Origin: Fragilaria crotonensis
Lineage: Eukaryota > Bacillariophyta > Fragilariophyceae > Fragilariales > Fragilariaceae
NCBI GenBank assembly: GCA_022925895.1
Contig: JAKSYS010000674.1
Coordinates: 1 to 33,691, forward strand
Length of the DNA: 33,691 bases
Direction: 5' to 3'
Part shown: positions 20,940 through 31,202 of the stretch, piece after piece
Layout: each line of letters starts with the position of its first letter
How positions within the stretch are numbered: the first letter of the stretch is position 1
Program-made: the position numbers and the translations under genes
The notes under the pieces: generated by a model
Told to the model about the DNA's origin: nothing
Seen by the model: only the letters and a program-made list of their open reading frames with translations
Database searches by the model: none

Positions 20940-21899
20940 CTACAATTTGGTGTAGTCTCCCTTGATAGTCACTGGCTTTGGGAGTTTGAAGTAAGAATCA
21001 CCAAATGGCTTGCACATCAACAAGAAAATTGTGATGACTCCAATATAACGCGCAATGCCCAATTGGGTCGGCAACAGATCAGCTATCCTCAATCCTGCTG
21101 GTATCCCACATGCAGATACAAACAGCGCAACCATGTTGTAGACATGTGTGCGCAGGGCAGTCTCCTTTTGTGTCTTCAACGTTTCAAGTTCTTCGCTTTC
21201 ACCCGTGGCTTCCTCTATCTCCATTACTTTGGCTTTCAGAACGTAAAATCGCTGAATGGCCTGATATCCCGCTCGTTGCGTAATGATTTGTGCCACACCT
21301 CCAATAGTAATGCCAATGGAAAATCCAAACGGAGGAGTGATAGGTCGATAGGGCCACCATGCGCAGTACAGACCAAATGCAAAGCTCACTAATCCGAATA
21401 CCATTCCGATGCGCCCAATCCACACATGCCACGGGCGCGCCTTGCCGTCGAGAGTGGATGGTGTGAATAGCGTGTTGAACATGCAGGACAAATAAATTGA
21501 GTATGCGCCAATCAAGTGAGTGGCGAGGGGAAAGTCCGCATACACTTTTCTTCGAACGATGAATTTAGGTGAGTGGATGAATAGAAACCAGATAGCAATC
21601 GAGGATGCCACAACCCAATAGATGGTTAGGTTTTTCGGAAGCATGCTTAGGATTCCAAGGCTTTGTTCGTCGGGGTTGGAAGCTGATGGCAAATGGGATT
21701 GAGATGCGGCAGAAAGGAAGTTGATGGAGGACCGTTGCAGCGATATTTCGGGTGACACGATGGGGCTTGACGGAAGGAACATGTAACGATCGCTTTTACT
21801 ATGCAATTTGAGGTGTGATGGGGGTGGGTCTGAAATACCAAGGGTACAAATCTTTGTCGTGCTGGAACAATAATGAATTGGTTGAAGTCTTACATTCAT
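20940..21899 (-). CDS. Six-helix membrane protein of unknown function
   Basis: The longest ORF gives 319 residues from ATG 21899. An alternative start, MFLPSSP at 21782, gives 280. The second may be real, because GTAAGA right after the first ATG and a good TTTCAG acceptor near 21835 outline a 64-nt intron that would put the upstream part out of frame (a 5' UTR intron). Hydrophobic segments are IYWVVASSIAIWFLFI, HLIGAYSIYLSCMF, VWIGRIGMVFGLVSFAFGLY, GFSIGITIGGVAQII, YNMVALFVSACGIPAGL and YIGVITIFLLM. A charged, coiled-coil-like stretch (KAKVMEIEEATGESEELETLK) lies between helices four and five. Histidines near membrane edges (ATHLIG, WHVWIGR) recall DUF2306- or cytochrome b561-like proteins, but this is only a resemblance. 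The N-terminus is Ser/Pro-rich and could target an organelle. Confidence 0.6.
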   Translation of the reverse strand: MNVRLQPIHYCSSTTKICTLGISDPPPSHLKLHSKSDRYMFLPSSPIVSPEISLQRSSINFLSAASQSHLPSASNPDEQSLGILSMLPKNLTIYWVVASSIAIWFLFIHSPKFIVRRKVYADFPLATHLIGAYSIYLSCMFNTLFTPSTLDGKARPWHVWIGRIGMVFGLVSFAFGLYCAWWPYRPITPPFGFSIGITIGGVAQIITQRAGYQAIQRFYVLKAKVMEIEEATGESEELETLKTQKETALRTHVYNMVALFVSACGIPAGLRIADLLPTQLGIARYIGVITIFLLMCKPFGDSYFKLPKPVTIKGDYTKL

Positions 21900-22105
21900 T
21901 TAACACCGGCACACCAATCATGGTCTAATAATGAGTGCGACATCAGAGCTCTAAATATGAAACATCACGGACTGTTCCGAATGTCCAAGGTATTTGCCAC
22001 GATCGTAACTCTGGTACATTGAACACACGTACTGGTAACGGAGTACGGAGTCTGTCGTATGTCTTATCATGATCATTTACGGGACTGTACAAGTACGTGT
22101 AAGTA

Positions 22106-23573
22106 TTATGATAGAGTAAGTACAACAGTACTGGAAATACAGTACAGTAGCAATACCCAATCATTAGATTTCGTCAACAATGAGGTTTTCCAGTTCAACC
22201 TCCCAAGGAGCCAAGTTGGACGTGCGTCTCGGGATGGACGGCCGTAGTATTGCATGAATAACTGGTCTGGGGCCATACCTCCTGCATACAGGTTGACCAC
22301 TTTCGAGTTCATGTAGGTGACATACAGGACGCCAAACTTTTGCCACCGCCGAGGTGAGCAGAAAGCAGGAGTGCCGCCGATGATTACCAAGCGCTCCCTC
22401 TCCTCGATACCAAATTTGGGCGTCAAGGCAGCTCTTCGTCTCAGGAGAGAAATCAGCTCATAATCCTCCATCAAACACTGATCAGGAAAGCCTCCCAAGT
22501 AACGAAAGATGACCGCCGGGAGAGATAATGTTTGGTCACCGTATGGAAGAGAGTACATTTGCGTTCTCCAGTTGGCAGTTGTTTCGACGGCCTTGATTCC
22601 AGGGGGTAAGGACCACCATTCAAACCCTCAGGGTGGTATCGATTCCAAACGAAAATGCGCATGAGTTGGCGCGGACACCACGAGGCTGCGCCTCGAGTGC
22701 ATGTACAATCTTTCGATCCCAATGTGGTGGTAATGTCGTATCGGAATGAACAAACGCGAAAATGCGACCAGAGGCTTGACTGGCGCCAAAGTTGAGACAA
22801 GGGCCACGCCCTCCTCCGCTAGTGAAGGCGACAAGCTTTAAGGATCCCCAGACAGCCGTCATATCTTGTACATTTTCGTGCAGATCGATACATTCTCCAG
22901 CATCCACCACAACGACTTCGACACGAGCGGGATCCTTGCAAGCATTCAGAGCACGCACCAGCTTGAACCGAACATCGGTACCACGTTCGCGATACGCGGG
23001 AATGATGACAGAAATATCAAAAGTGAACTTGCTTGCATCATCAGGAGGAGGTAGCCGCAGGAGTTGGGGCCACAATTGCTTCAACTGAAGAGAATCGTCG
23101 ACGGAGCAGTTCTGCTGATTAGGTCGCAACGCCAACGATGCTAAACGACGCGCGACATCAGATGATCGAATAATTTGCAGTATTTCTTCATTCGTCCAAC
23201 TCGACATTTTTCCACTTGTCAGTTTCAAGTAGTCTATCAATTGTTGGTATCTATCAGTCTTGGCCACTTTCTCGGCACGACTGGATGTAGTCAGTTCCAG
23301 CCAACAGACGAGCTCTTTTTCATGCATGCCGGCGTCACCAGATAACCCCAGAAGCAGCTTGCACCGGTAGAGAAGACGGTTGAAGACTGGAAGAACGTAG
23401 ATTGTTCGAAGGTAGTGATACCCTGATACACCCAGCATTGACAACGCGACGGACCAACTCAAGCAAGATTCGACGAACCAGGGAAGCATCGTTCCGGGGC
23501 CACCAATCCACGGCTCATTGCTTTTCTTGTAGATCAAGTCCTCATTTACGCTTTTGTCAGTCGTCTGTGCCAT
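22106..23573 (-). CDS. Family 2 glycosyltransferase, membrane-linked, with a frameshift
   Basis: Start ATG is at 23573-23571. The first frame runs 317 residues to a TGA at 22622-22620, and the fold continues in the next frame (FEWWSLPPG onward). Restoring one base gives about 488 residues. An N-terminal hydrophobic stretch (residues 29-62) suggests membrane attachment. The GT-A domain starts with SVIIPAYRE (188-196), then VEVVVVDAG (218-226), GGGRGPCLNFGASQASG (253-269) and the metal-site region FVHSDTTLPPHWD (274-286). After the shift come SLPYGDQ, YLGGFPDQCLMEDYELI and SPRRWQKFG, the hallmarks of the rSAM/selenodomain-associated glycosyltransferase subgroup of GT2. Donor and acceptor are unknown. 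The shift fits one extra G in a GGG run (22625-22627). The extreme C-terminus is uncertain: a second frame ends in APWEVELENLIVDEI at 22164. It is divergent from the BUD22-like gene. Confidence 0.78.
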
Positions 23574-24004
23574 CCTCTCGAGTGAGATCGATGGTGTTGG
23601 CGATCAACTGTCTTCAACATTGTGTTCGCCATTGTCCGTTTGCCGAAGATTCGATTTGAGGTACGGTTGACGGCTGGGGATCGGCACAGTAGAGGTGAAC
23701 GGATCCGAGAAGATTCGTGAGCGACCCACACACGACACATGACACATGACACATGACTCTCGAAACAACTCACATTCATGGAATCGGGAATCAAGAATCC
23801 AAACAGACAACCCACAAACACAAAAAAGGGATTGCGTGGCCACCCAGATAATCCGACTCGCGATTTATGCAACTTCTTGCCCTCACGCCTCATACCATGG
23901 GATTTGTGTTTAACCCGGTGAACACTTGCAGCATCAGCTCAGCCCATAGCTAAAGTTAGAGCGACTACCCTCAACAGCGTTTGAGAAACCTTTCGAAGTA
24001 CATC
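23574..24004. promoter_or_regulatory. Shared upstream region of a divergent gene pair
   Basis: This 431-bp region separates the start codons of the glycosyltransferase (minus) and the BUD22-like gene (plus), so it probably carries both promoters. A short tandem repeat of GACACAT units lies near 23733-23757. No TATA box or other defined element is recognised. Confidence 0.35.
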
Positions 24005-24987
24005 ATGTCACCCAAAGCAACTGCTACCAATGGTAGTAGCAGTAAAAACAACAAGAGCAAGCGACGGCGCACCAGTCCCGAAGAACAGCTTGAGATTGAA
24101 CGAAAAGAGAGGTATGACAAGCTCGTATACCAAGCCAAAAAGGCACTGCACAAGGAGGCCAAGGTAGTCAAGTCATTCGAGGTTCAAAAGATAGTGCGTC
24201 GTATCAAGGAGAATCAAAACCCGGATCCAGCGTTGGACGAAAAGCTAATTGCACTCAAGCAATTTCCCGTGGATTCTGTTGTGCAAATTTGCGTCAAGCG
24301 ACTGGGGATTCCAAACCTCAACCCTTCTCAGGAGGAGAAGGAACATGCAGAATCAACTGCCGAGGGTGATGCCCTGGTTGAGAAAATGTTACAGCATAAA
24401 CGTTTAGGTGCTGTTATGGAGGCTTGGAACGAAAAAGTAACAGACTATCGACGATGGTATTTGCGACGAAAAGATGCCGTTTCTGGCGTTCCTGGCTTTG
24501 TGGAGGACATGCAACCAAAAAAGATGAAGAAGGGAAAACAAAATGACAATTTACCGAGTATGTTTGTTAGCTTAGGCGGCCTGCATGAAGATGACGGTGA
24601 TGGTGTCGAAAGTGACGACAACAAATACCTTGCCTACGGTCCCGCTAGTACGATGGAAATGGAAATCAAAAAGAATCGACCTGGGCAACGACAGCGACAA
24701 GCGAAAGCAAAAGCCCTTGAAGCTCGTAGGAAGGACGAACCGTGGATAAGTCGTTGAACTGGAGAGAAAAGGAAAGAGTCGACGATAATGAGACCGCGGA
24801 CAAGGTGAACACCTCAGCGGCTACGGATTCTAAGAATATGAAACCGAAAGGAGTAGACGCAGCGAAAATTGCGGACATGGGTAAAACCTGGAAAGAGGAT
24901 GGGAAAGCCCATCCATCGTGGGCTGCTAGCGCGTCACAAAAGACTGGCATTGTCGCGTTTACTGGAACGAAGATTACCTTTGACTAA
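24005..24987 (+). CDS. BUD22/SRFBP1-like nucleolar ribosome-biogenesis protein, frameshifted
   Basis: The first ATG is at 24005 (MSPKATATNG). The frame runs to TGA at 24755-24757, and the family's C-terminus continues in another frame to TAA ending at 24987. Joined it is about 327 residues. The N-terminus is Lys/Arg/Ser-rich like a nuclear localisation signal, followed by a helical domain (LVYQAKKALHKEAKVVKSFEV, IVRRIKENQNPD). The C-terminal half has the diagnostic order: KNRPGQRQRQAKAKALEA, SLNWREKE, HPSWAAS and finally FTGTKITFD, as in yeast Bud22 and human SRFBP1, which act in small-subunit rRNA processing. The break (EPW then DKSLNWRE) fits one missing G near 24744-24746. The clean family match on both sides argues for an assembly error or a very recent mutation. 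It converges on the SNARE gene with an 80-bp gap. Confidence 0.8.
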
Positions 24988-25067
24988 GTTTGTCGCCGAT
25001 GTCGCGTCATCTACCACATCATATACTTCGAAAAAGTCTGAAATATCCGATGCAGTTTGCATCGCTT

Positions 25068-26216
25068 TCAAGATATTGTACATTGCGACGACGCACTGGC
25101 TTTCTCGTTGGCCTTCTGAATATGTGACAACCCCTGTTCGGCATTCGCTCGCGAATTTTCCATTTGGCCTTCAATCTGGTCAATTTGCTCTTGCTGGCTT
25201 CCGACTATATGCGCAAGATCCTTTGCCGTACCAAATAGCTGTTAGTGTAACATAACGGACATACAATTAAATACCCTGCAAGGGTCCATGGTCGACGTAT
25301 GTCATACCTTGTAGATTTCGTTGACCTGATGCATTCCTCGATTGATATTGCGAATCTCATTCTCGCGCTCGCGCATGAGTTCTTCGTTCAGGAGCTGCGA
25401 CCAATAAAGTAACGACAGCTTGTTGAGCACATACGGCGTTGATTCATTCCATGATGCACACAAAATTCAAAACTCACATCCTGCTGCAGTTGCAGTTCCA
25501 ACTGCATGCGCTGTTCCTCCTCTGAAATGTCGGCCCCGGCTCCACTATCTGGCTGATAGTGGTTTTGCTGTCTATCTTTAAGAGGCACATTTTGGCGCCT
25601 CGTATCCAACATCAAATTCTTAAACACAGCTTCGACACGCCTGAAGTCACGATTCAATTTGATCAGGGTTGCTCGTCGCTTCGCAGCTTCGGTTCGGGGA
25701 GTCTGGTTGAGTTGGGTCTCCTGCAATTTCAAATTGGATTCGAGCTTTCCTCCTAGCTGTTTCAAGACGTCAACTTGTACGCTGTATCTAAAGCACGCAT
25801 GACGAGTGAAGAATGACGAGTCAGCAACTCAGTGTATAATGTATGCCATGGAATACTATTCTCGACTCAGCAGCAACTTACTGTGTTTGCAACTCTGGTC
25901 CGTCCATATCTGTACCCATTTGGCGAGTAATCTTCTCTAGAATACCAACATTGCGCTGCAGTGATAATGAACAACTAAAATGAGTCTCTCTCTGTATTGA
26001 TAGTAGCCATGGACTTCCATCGCAGGTACTACTCTGCGCGATACAGATGTTCCTTACCTGATATTGCAGTATTCCATCCGATAGTTGAGCAAACGGATCA
26101 CCGATTTTTGGCAAACTACCCGAAGGTCGACCTTCTGGAATGGCAGCTTGCGTTGCATAGTGTGACCGCAGCGGTCGCTGTGGTGCTCCTGGCTTACCAA
26201 CATCTTGAAACGACAT
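25068..26216 (-). CDS. Qa-SNARE, SYP2/Pep12 (syntaxin 7)-like, CaaX-ended, five exons
   Basis: Exons on the minus strand are 26216-26058, 25955-25882, 25787-25478, 25394-25308 and 25220-25068. Introns are 102, 94, 83 and 87 nt, all GT-AG, and every phase agrees, giving 260 residues. It opens with MSFQD, like plant SYP2 proteins, then an N-terminal helical (Habc) region and a linker. The SNARE motif is ERENEIRNINRGMHQVNE, then IYKDLAHIVGSQQEQIDQIE, with Gln at the central zero layer. Qa-SNAREs drive fusion of endosomal/vacuolar vesicles with their target membrane. A C-terminal transmembrane helix is expected but absent: the protein ends ASASSQCTIS-stop, where Cys-Thr-Ile-Ser is a CaaX box that could be farnesylated. 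No hydrophobic stretch appears in any frame just downstream. It is divergent from mL43. Confidence 0.85.
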
Positions 26217-26721
26217 GACGTATTAGAGAAGTGCACAGCGGTTTGAAGCCCGGCCGTAGTAGAAGTGTTGAGAACCTTGGAGCGGGCGTGTGTGTTTTTC
26301 AATTTTTTCCTCCACCGCATACCAGTACTGTCTGTACCTGGTGTTTGTATGGGACATAGCTGCGCGAGCAAGACACCGACGTTTCGGGAGCAGCCCAACG
26401 AATTTCGCCTGTGCTAAGCGTAAAACGCGCAGACGGAGTTTCCACGACCCATAAGGAAAAAGGATACCAGGTTACTATGGTCTTCAGACTTGCTACGAGA
26501 AGAATTGACGAATGACAGACGCTCGGACTCAACCGTACGATGTACGATCACGGAGCCGTCGGTTCAGAAACCAGAAACAGCAGCAGAACGAATTGACAAC
26601 AACGACCAAGTCGTTTTCGAGTGTGTCATACGTGGCTGTACAACCAAGACAACACTCCTATCATTGTCGTTTTGTGATTCATTGACGTGTTCGTGGTAAA
26701 CTCATTATCTCAGAGCTCACA
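26217..26721. promoter_or_regulatory. Shared upstream region of SNARE and mL43 genes
   Basis: About 505 bp separate the divergent start codons, so both promoters and 5' UTRs are likely here. No known element stands out, and ORFs inside show no family features. Confidence 0.3.
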
Positions 26722-27162
26722 ATGGCTACTCGTGGCGTATTTCAACTACAAACGTTGAAGATCTTTTATTGTGAGCATGGCGGCTCGTCAAAGGCCATCC
26801 GTGACTTCGTCTCCTCTGGTCGCATCATCAATTGGGCAGTCGAAAATCCCCAGATTCAAGTGGAACTTAAGGTTAGGAACGGGAAACACCCCTTCGTCGA
26901 GGGAGAATACGCATCCGGTCAGCCTAAACAGATTGGCATCAAGAATGAAGATACAAAACGTATCTATCAAGTGATGGAAATGCTCAAGAATTCCAGTGGA
27001 CGCAAGATGACGAGACTTAATCGACCTGTTATCACGCAAACTCCTAGTGTGCAAGGAATATGGACGCCCATGCTGAATTTGAAGGATGTGAAGTTCGATA
27101 TACAAATTGTTTCTGGGACGCCAAGTCAGCCGCCCTCTGAGGAGACAATCGCTCAACCTTGA
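26722..27162 (+). CDS. MRPL43: Mitochondrial large-subunit ribosomal protein mL43
   Basis: A single-exon gene of 146 residues starts at ATG 26722 and ends at TGA 27160-27162. The N-terminal half carries the L51/S25/CI-B8 thioredoxin-like domain: LQTLKIFYCEHGGSSKAIRDF (residues ~8-28), then IINWAVENPQIQVELKVRNG and HPFVEGEYASG (residues ~34-72), the usual mL43 pattern. The tail (about residues 90-146) is divergent. The protein is a nuclear-encoded component of the mitoribosome large subunit. As in many mL43 proteins, there is no obvious cleavable presequence. The length is normal for the family. A related fold occurs in mS25 and NDUFA2, but the motif spacing fits mL43 best. Confidence 0.88.
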   Translation: MATRGVFQLQTLKIFYCEHGGSSKAIRDFVSSGRIINWAVENPQIQVELKVRNGKHPFVEGEYASGQPKQIGIKNEDTKRIYQVMEMLKNSSGRKMTRLNRPVITQTPSVQGIWTPMLNLKDVKFDIQIVSGTPSQPPSEETIAQP

Positions 27163-28029
27163 AACTCATTTTGAGGGTTCCTGTTGAAGTATTCTCATAA
27201 TGATAAGAAAAGAGGGACCGGCCGAGTTACTTGTAATGGCCAGTAGTAATCCAACTACAATTCCTTCCTTAGTCGACAATGGATCGCCTCCACTTGCGTT
27301 CCGCTCGCAGATATCTATCCAACTCGCAACGTTCAAAACCGTTCACCGCTCGTTGAGCATATACCAACGGTTTCCTTGGCTTCCATGAGGCACTATCAGA
27401 TCAAACCAGACAAGTCAAACTCCCGGGAGTCTACGCACTACGCAGCGTGCACATGTTTTCTAGTAATTAGTTGCAGAAGCAACATGGGAACGAGAGTCAA
27501 TTCCGCGATCGTTGTGTCTGAATTTATTGCGGAGGATGGTCATTGACAGTTTTTCATCACACAACAGAGCTTCTTTCGCTCATCACAAAGTTGATGGCAA
27601 ATCAGGTTAGATGCTTCTGGTGCCAGGGGAATAGAAATGGGGCTGTGATGAAGTTTTTGCAGTGCTGTTGTTTCAGTGAAGGACAATTGGGGACCTGAAG
27701 CGGCAGCATGCGCTAACCTAATGAAGGACGATGAAATGTGGCATTTATACCATGTAGAAGTACTTCACAACGTGCTTTTGCCTGACCACCATCATCGTTG
27801 TAAACTCAATAATCTTTCAGCCAAATCAATCCCAAGGACAAGCAATACAATACTTTCTGTCAATGTTATCACGAACATTAATGCAAAAGGGTTCGTCGTC
27901 AATTACACTCTGCTTTTTTAAATCTTGGGTCATACAAAGCAAGGCCAGATTGATCCTACGACAATTGTTGGCCTTAAGCAGTTAACTTGCAAAGTAGAAA
28001 AAAGGGACAGTCCCATTAGCCTCATAAAC
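27163..28029. other. Intergenic, no gene recognised
   Basis: Only short ORFs without family motifs occur on both strands. The start should hold the mL43 3' UTR. Confidence 0.35.
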
Positions 28030-28440
28030 ATTGTCCTGAGTATCGAATTAACAATATGTCCCAGTATGTTGCCTTTTGTGCATCATACACCCGACAGCAT
28101 CCTGTGTATATTCCAGCCGTGAAGCTTGAGGCAGTTCAGTTTTCTTGCCAGCCATGCTCCAATTTACATGATGCAATGGCGTTCATACATTCAAGCTGGC
28201 AAGTTTGCTTTGTTGGTACTCCGAGTATCAATTTTTCTGAACTGCAAGCAGATTCAGTAAGCAAATTAGCAATTTTTTTTAAAATTGAACTACATAGTAC
28301 TCCAAGTACTATTTTTTGTTTTTTGTATGCTTATGAGCAAATTTCGTAAAGCAATTTCATTCTGTGAGCAAGTTTTTTGCGGACGTCAGCAGTACGATAA
28401 TCACGCCGGCTGATCCAGTTTTGTTTGCGCCAGCCAGGCG
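28030..28440 (+). repeat. Dispersed repeat copy B
   Basis: This is a diverged copy of the repeat at 11241-11960 in the same orientation. It shares TATTCCAGCCGTGAAG, GAGGCAGTTC, CATGCTCCAATTT, AAGCTGGCAAG, AAGCAATTTCATTC, TGTGAGCAA and GCTGATCCAGTTT in matching order. The 38-bp triplication of copy A is absent. A 17-bp exact piece of this copy (28382-28398) recurs near 30944-30960, suggesting a third, truncated copy there. Confidence 0.65.
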
Positions 28441-28880
28441 GCTTCAATGTGTCAATGAAAGGCAGAGTGCAGAGTTCCAGTACAAAGTTTACGTTGTAAT
28501 AATGCCATTGGCTAAAATGATTCAGATTTGCTTAGATCGTCGTATAAATGTTCAGTCAAATATACTCCTACATAAAGTACGTTCTACAAGCATTTTAAGT
28601 ATCCCAGGTGTATGAATAGGACCTCGTGTGCCCCTCTGATGACAACACACAATACTCCGTTTTCTTTGGACTCTGGTGCTACGCTATGAAGGCGGAGAAA
28701 TTGTTGTTACGACTTATGGCTACTGTACTTTCACGCAATACCGCAGGATTGGTGTGGTCGAAACGCTCGGAATGCTGTTGATTGGCCGAAACTTCGGGAA
28801 TAAATTTGTCCCTCTCTCGCTGGTCGTTCAAAGCCTCTCGCAAATGAGAAGAACCTAACCATCAACAAAACCAATACACG
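28441..28880. other. Upstream region of the kinase gene
   Basis: No gene is seen. The final ~200 bases probably contain the kinase promoter and 5' UTR; CCAATACACG immediately precedes the ATG. Confidence 0.3.
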
Positions 28881-30215
28881 ATGACGAAACCAAACAAGTG
28901 CATTATGCGAAAATGTGCTTGTGGCGATGAGAAGTACACTGTAAAGAATGCCGTACCTTCTGTTCATTATTCCGATTTTCCGCGAGACAATATTTACGAC
29001 GTCATCGACAAAATGCAGAAGCCATGCTACGACTACAAGCCAATAGCGGCATCGTTAACTGAAAAAATCGTCCAGAGGGCTAAAATTGAGGTTGATGAGT
29101 TGAGGTTCGAATCAAAGGCCAATGGGCTTGCAAAATTTGAATTGAGCGAAATCGTAGTAGGGCGAATTCTCGGTTCAGGAGGTTTCTCAAATGTTTTCGA
29201 GATTTCGGCTCTAACTCCGAACGGCAAGAGAGGCAGAACCTACAGTTCAATGGAGCGGATGCTCCGGGAAGCGCTTGTTCGTGATTGTCAAACAAAGTCC
29301 TCACGAAAAATGACTCCATATGCAATAAAGCACCTCAGGAGGAGACTGATCGAGAAGCCGAATCGGTTTGCAAACGGAGCGATAGATTTGGTATTGGAGG
29401 CAACCTTTCTATCTTCCCTCGATCATCCAAACATTTTGAAAATTCATGGTCACTCCACCGAGGGTTTGGAGAGCTACTATCACGGGCGACACGATTCGTA
29501 TTTTCTAATTCTTGACCGATTAACAGAAACGCTTCAAGATCGTGTCGTTACTTGGAGGAAAGAGCACAAGAAGTTAAAAAATTCATGGATTGGAAGCACA
29601 GAGAGGAGGAGCAAGAGAATGAAACAGCTAATGGGAGAAAGGCTTGAGGTTGCCGCCAGTATTGCTTCAGCCTTACGCTATCTCCATTCTCGCGGCTTAG
29701 TCTATCGTGATTTGAAACCAAACAATATTGGATTCGGATTAGACGGCAAAGTTAAACTGTTCGATTTTGGCCTCTGTCGCGAGTTGCCAGTTGGGGCAGA
29801 TGCTGGGTTAGACACAGTTTACGACATGTCGGGTGAAGTTGGCACATACAAGTAAGGGCCGATCAATCGTGTGCATGCAACGTTTTACACAATCGCCAAC
29901 TCATGTGTGCTACAAAACACTCTCTACAGATACATGAGCCCAGAAGTGGCCAATCGGGAACATTACAATCAAGGTGCCGACGTATTTTCCTTCGGTGTAG
30001 TGCTCTTTGAAATTCTGTCGCTGAACCAACCGAGCTTGAAGGAAGGCTGTCGAACCGTAGATCCTAGTCAATGGCACATTTGTCAATGCTGGCCATTTCC
30101 TATCACCGACCTTATGATTCAAACATGGTCTCCCTTTATATCAGAGAGACCCACAATGAATGAAATCTGCGCCGTCCTTCGGAGCAACGTTTTCCTTGTC
30201 GATGGGGCGCGTTAG
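28881..30215 (+). CDS. Protein kinase, YRD-type catalytic loop, two exons
   Basis: The exons are 28881-29851 and 29930-30215, joined by a 78-nt intron (GTAAGG...CTACAG, phase 2), and encode 418 residues. An ~90-residue N-terminus of unknown role starts with a Cys pair (KCACG). The kinase domain follows: Gly loop LGSGGFSNV (97-105), Lys150 in YAIK, Glu173 in [16 protein letters not shown], catalytic loop YRDLKPNN (275-282), LFDFG (293-297) and, in exon 2, [23 protein letters not shown] and the closing SERPTMNEI give a complete lobe. All catalytic residues are present; only the His of HRD is Tyr, a variant that keeps the Arg-Asp pair. A Lys/Arg-rich insert (about 226-252) lies between the hinge and the catalytic loop. 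It is likely a Ser/Thr or TKL-like kinase; its substrate is unknown. Confidence 0.9.
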
Positions 30216-31202
30216 GACGCTTACATCAAGACAGCGGTCGCTCCATTGGAAGCAGCCTTTTTGATGGCAGGGTGCTCGAGAAGCCGTTTTCTTTGTTTCA
30301 AGGTGACGATATGTCAATCGGGACATTGTCCATGAGCTCCATTTCGCTTCAGCCTTGAAAACGGACTGTCCTGGCAATTGATCCCTGTTAGCTTGTGTGA
30401 AGTTTTAAGAGAAACTGTACAGTACAAGTACATTGCTATTGTACCCAGCTCCTTTTCGGTCGGCTAATGTATGCATACTGTACTTGTATTACCTGGTAGT
30501 CTACCTGAGAGTAGGTGCCGTAGGCCGTACTAGTACTCTAATCGTAGCTACTGGTATTCGGTACTGTACCGGTAGCGAGTGTTTCTCTACAGTAACAGTA
30601 AGTGCTTGGGAGAGACTTTCACAAAAATATAGTAGATCCTAGAGTAGAAATATAAAACTAAATTGTAGCAAATAAAGTGAGCATTGAAATGGCTCAAGAG
30701 ACATGTCAGGTAGATCATGTCAAAGTGAATTCACCTCATTGGATGAGGTGAAATACGCAACATTTCATATCTTGTCAGTCTTGACAAGTAGCTAATTATG
30801 CCGTCCACACTTTGAATCGTGCATTGTTCTGTTTCACATGGATGACCTTACAGTACGATGACGTACACTGCGGAGCAGCACAGTATGGTTGTTTCAGTCG
30901 CCAGTTTCAACTGTATACATACTTGTAGATTAGTATGCACACGTCAGCAGTACGATATGCTGGCATAATCAGTTTCCCCTCCTTACACGATTCACGATTC
31001 AGTTAGTATCGTCGGACGTTCCAGGAGCACGACAGAGCGACACATGCTCACAAGCACAAGAAAGGCAATCGGAAGACATCACGAATGCCAACCGAACAAT
31101 TGTATACCGAGAAAACCTTAACTTGTAAGTAACAGAACCATCGTTATCGTGATTGATCCTTGTCCCGAGCTCAAGTGCACCTTTCAATACCCCGGCGAAG
31201 CC
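30216..31202. other. Intergenic, GTAC-rich, no gene
   Basis: No gene is recognised. Dense GTAC-containing short palindromes occupy 30416-30600 (for example CTGTACAGTACAAGTAC and GGTACTGTACCGGTA) with more near 30851-30866. A probable truncated copy of the dispersed repeat lies near 30944-30975. Confidence 0.45.
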
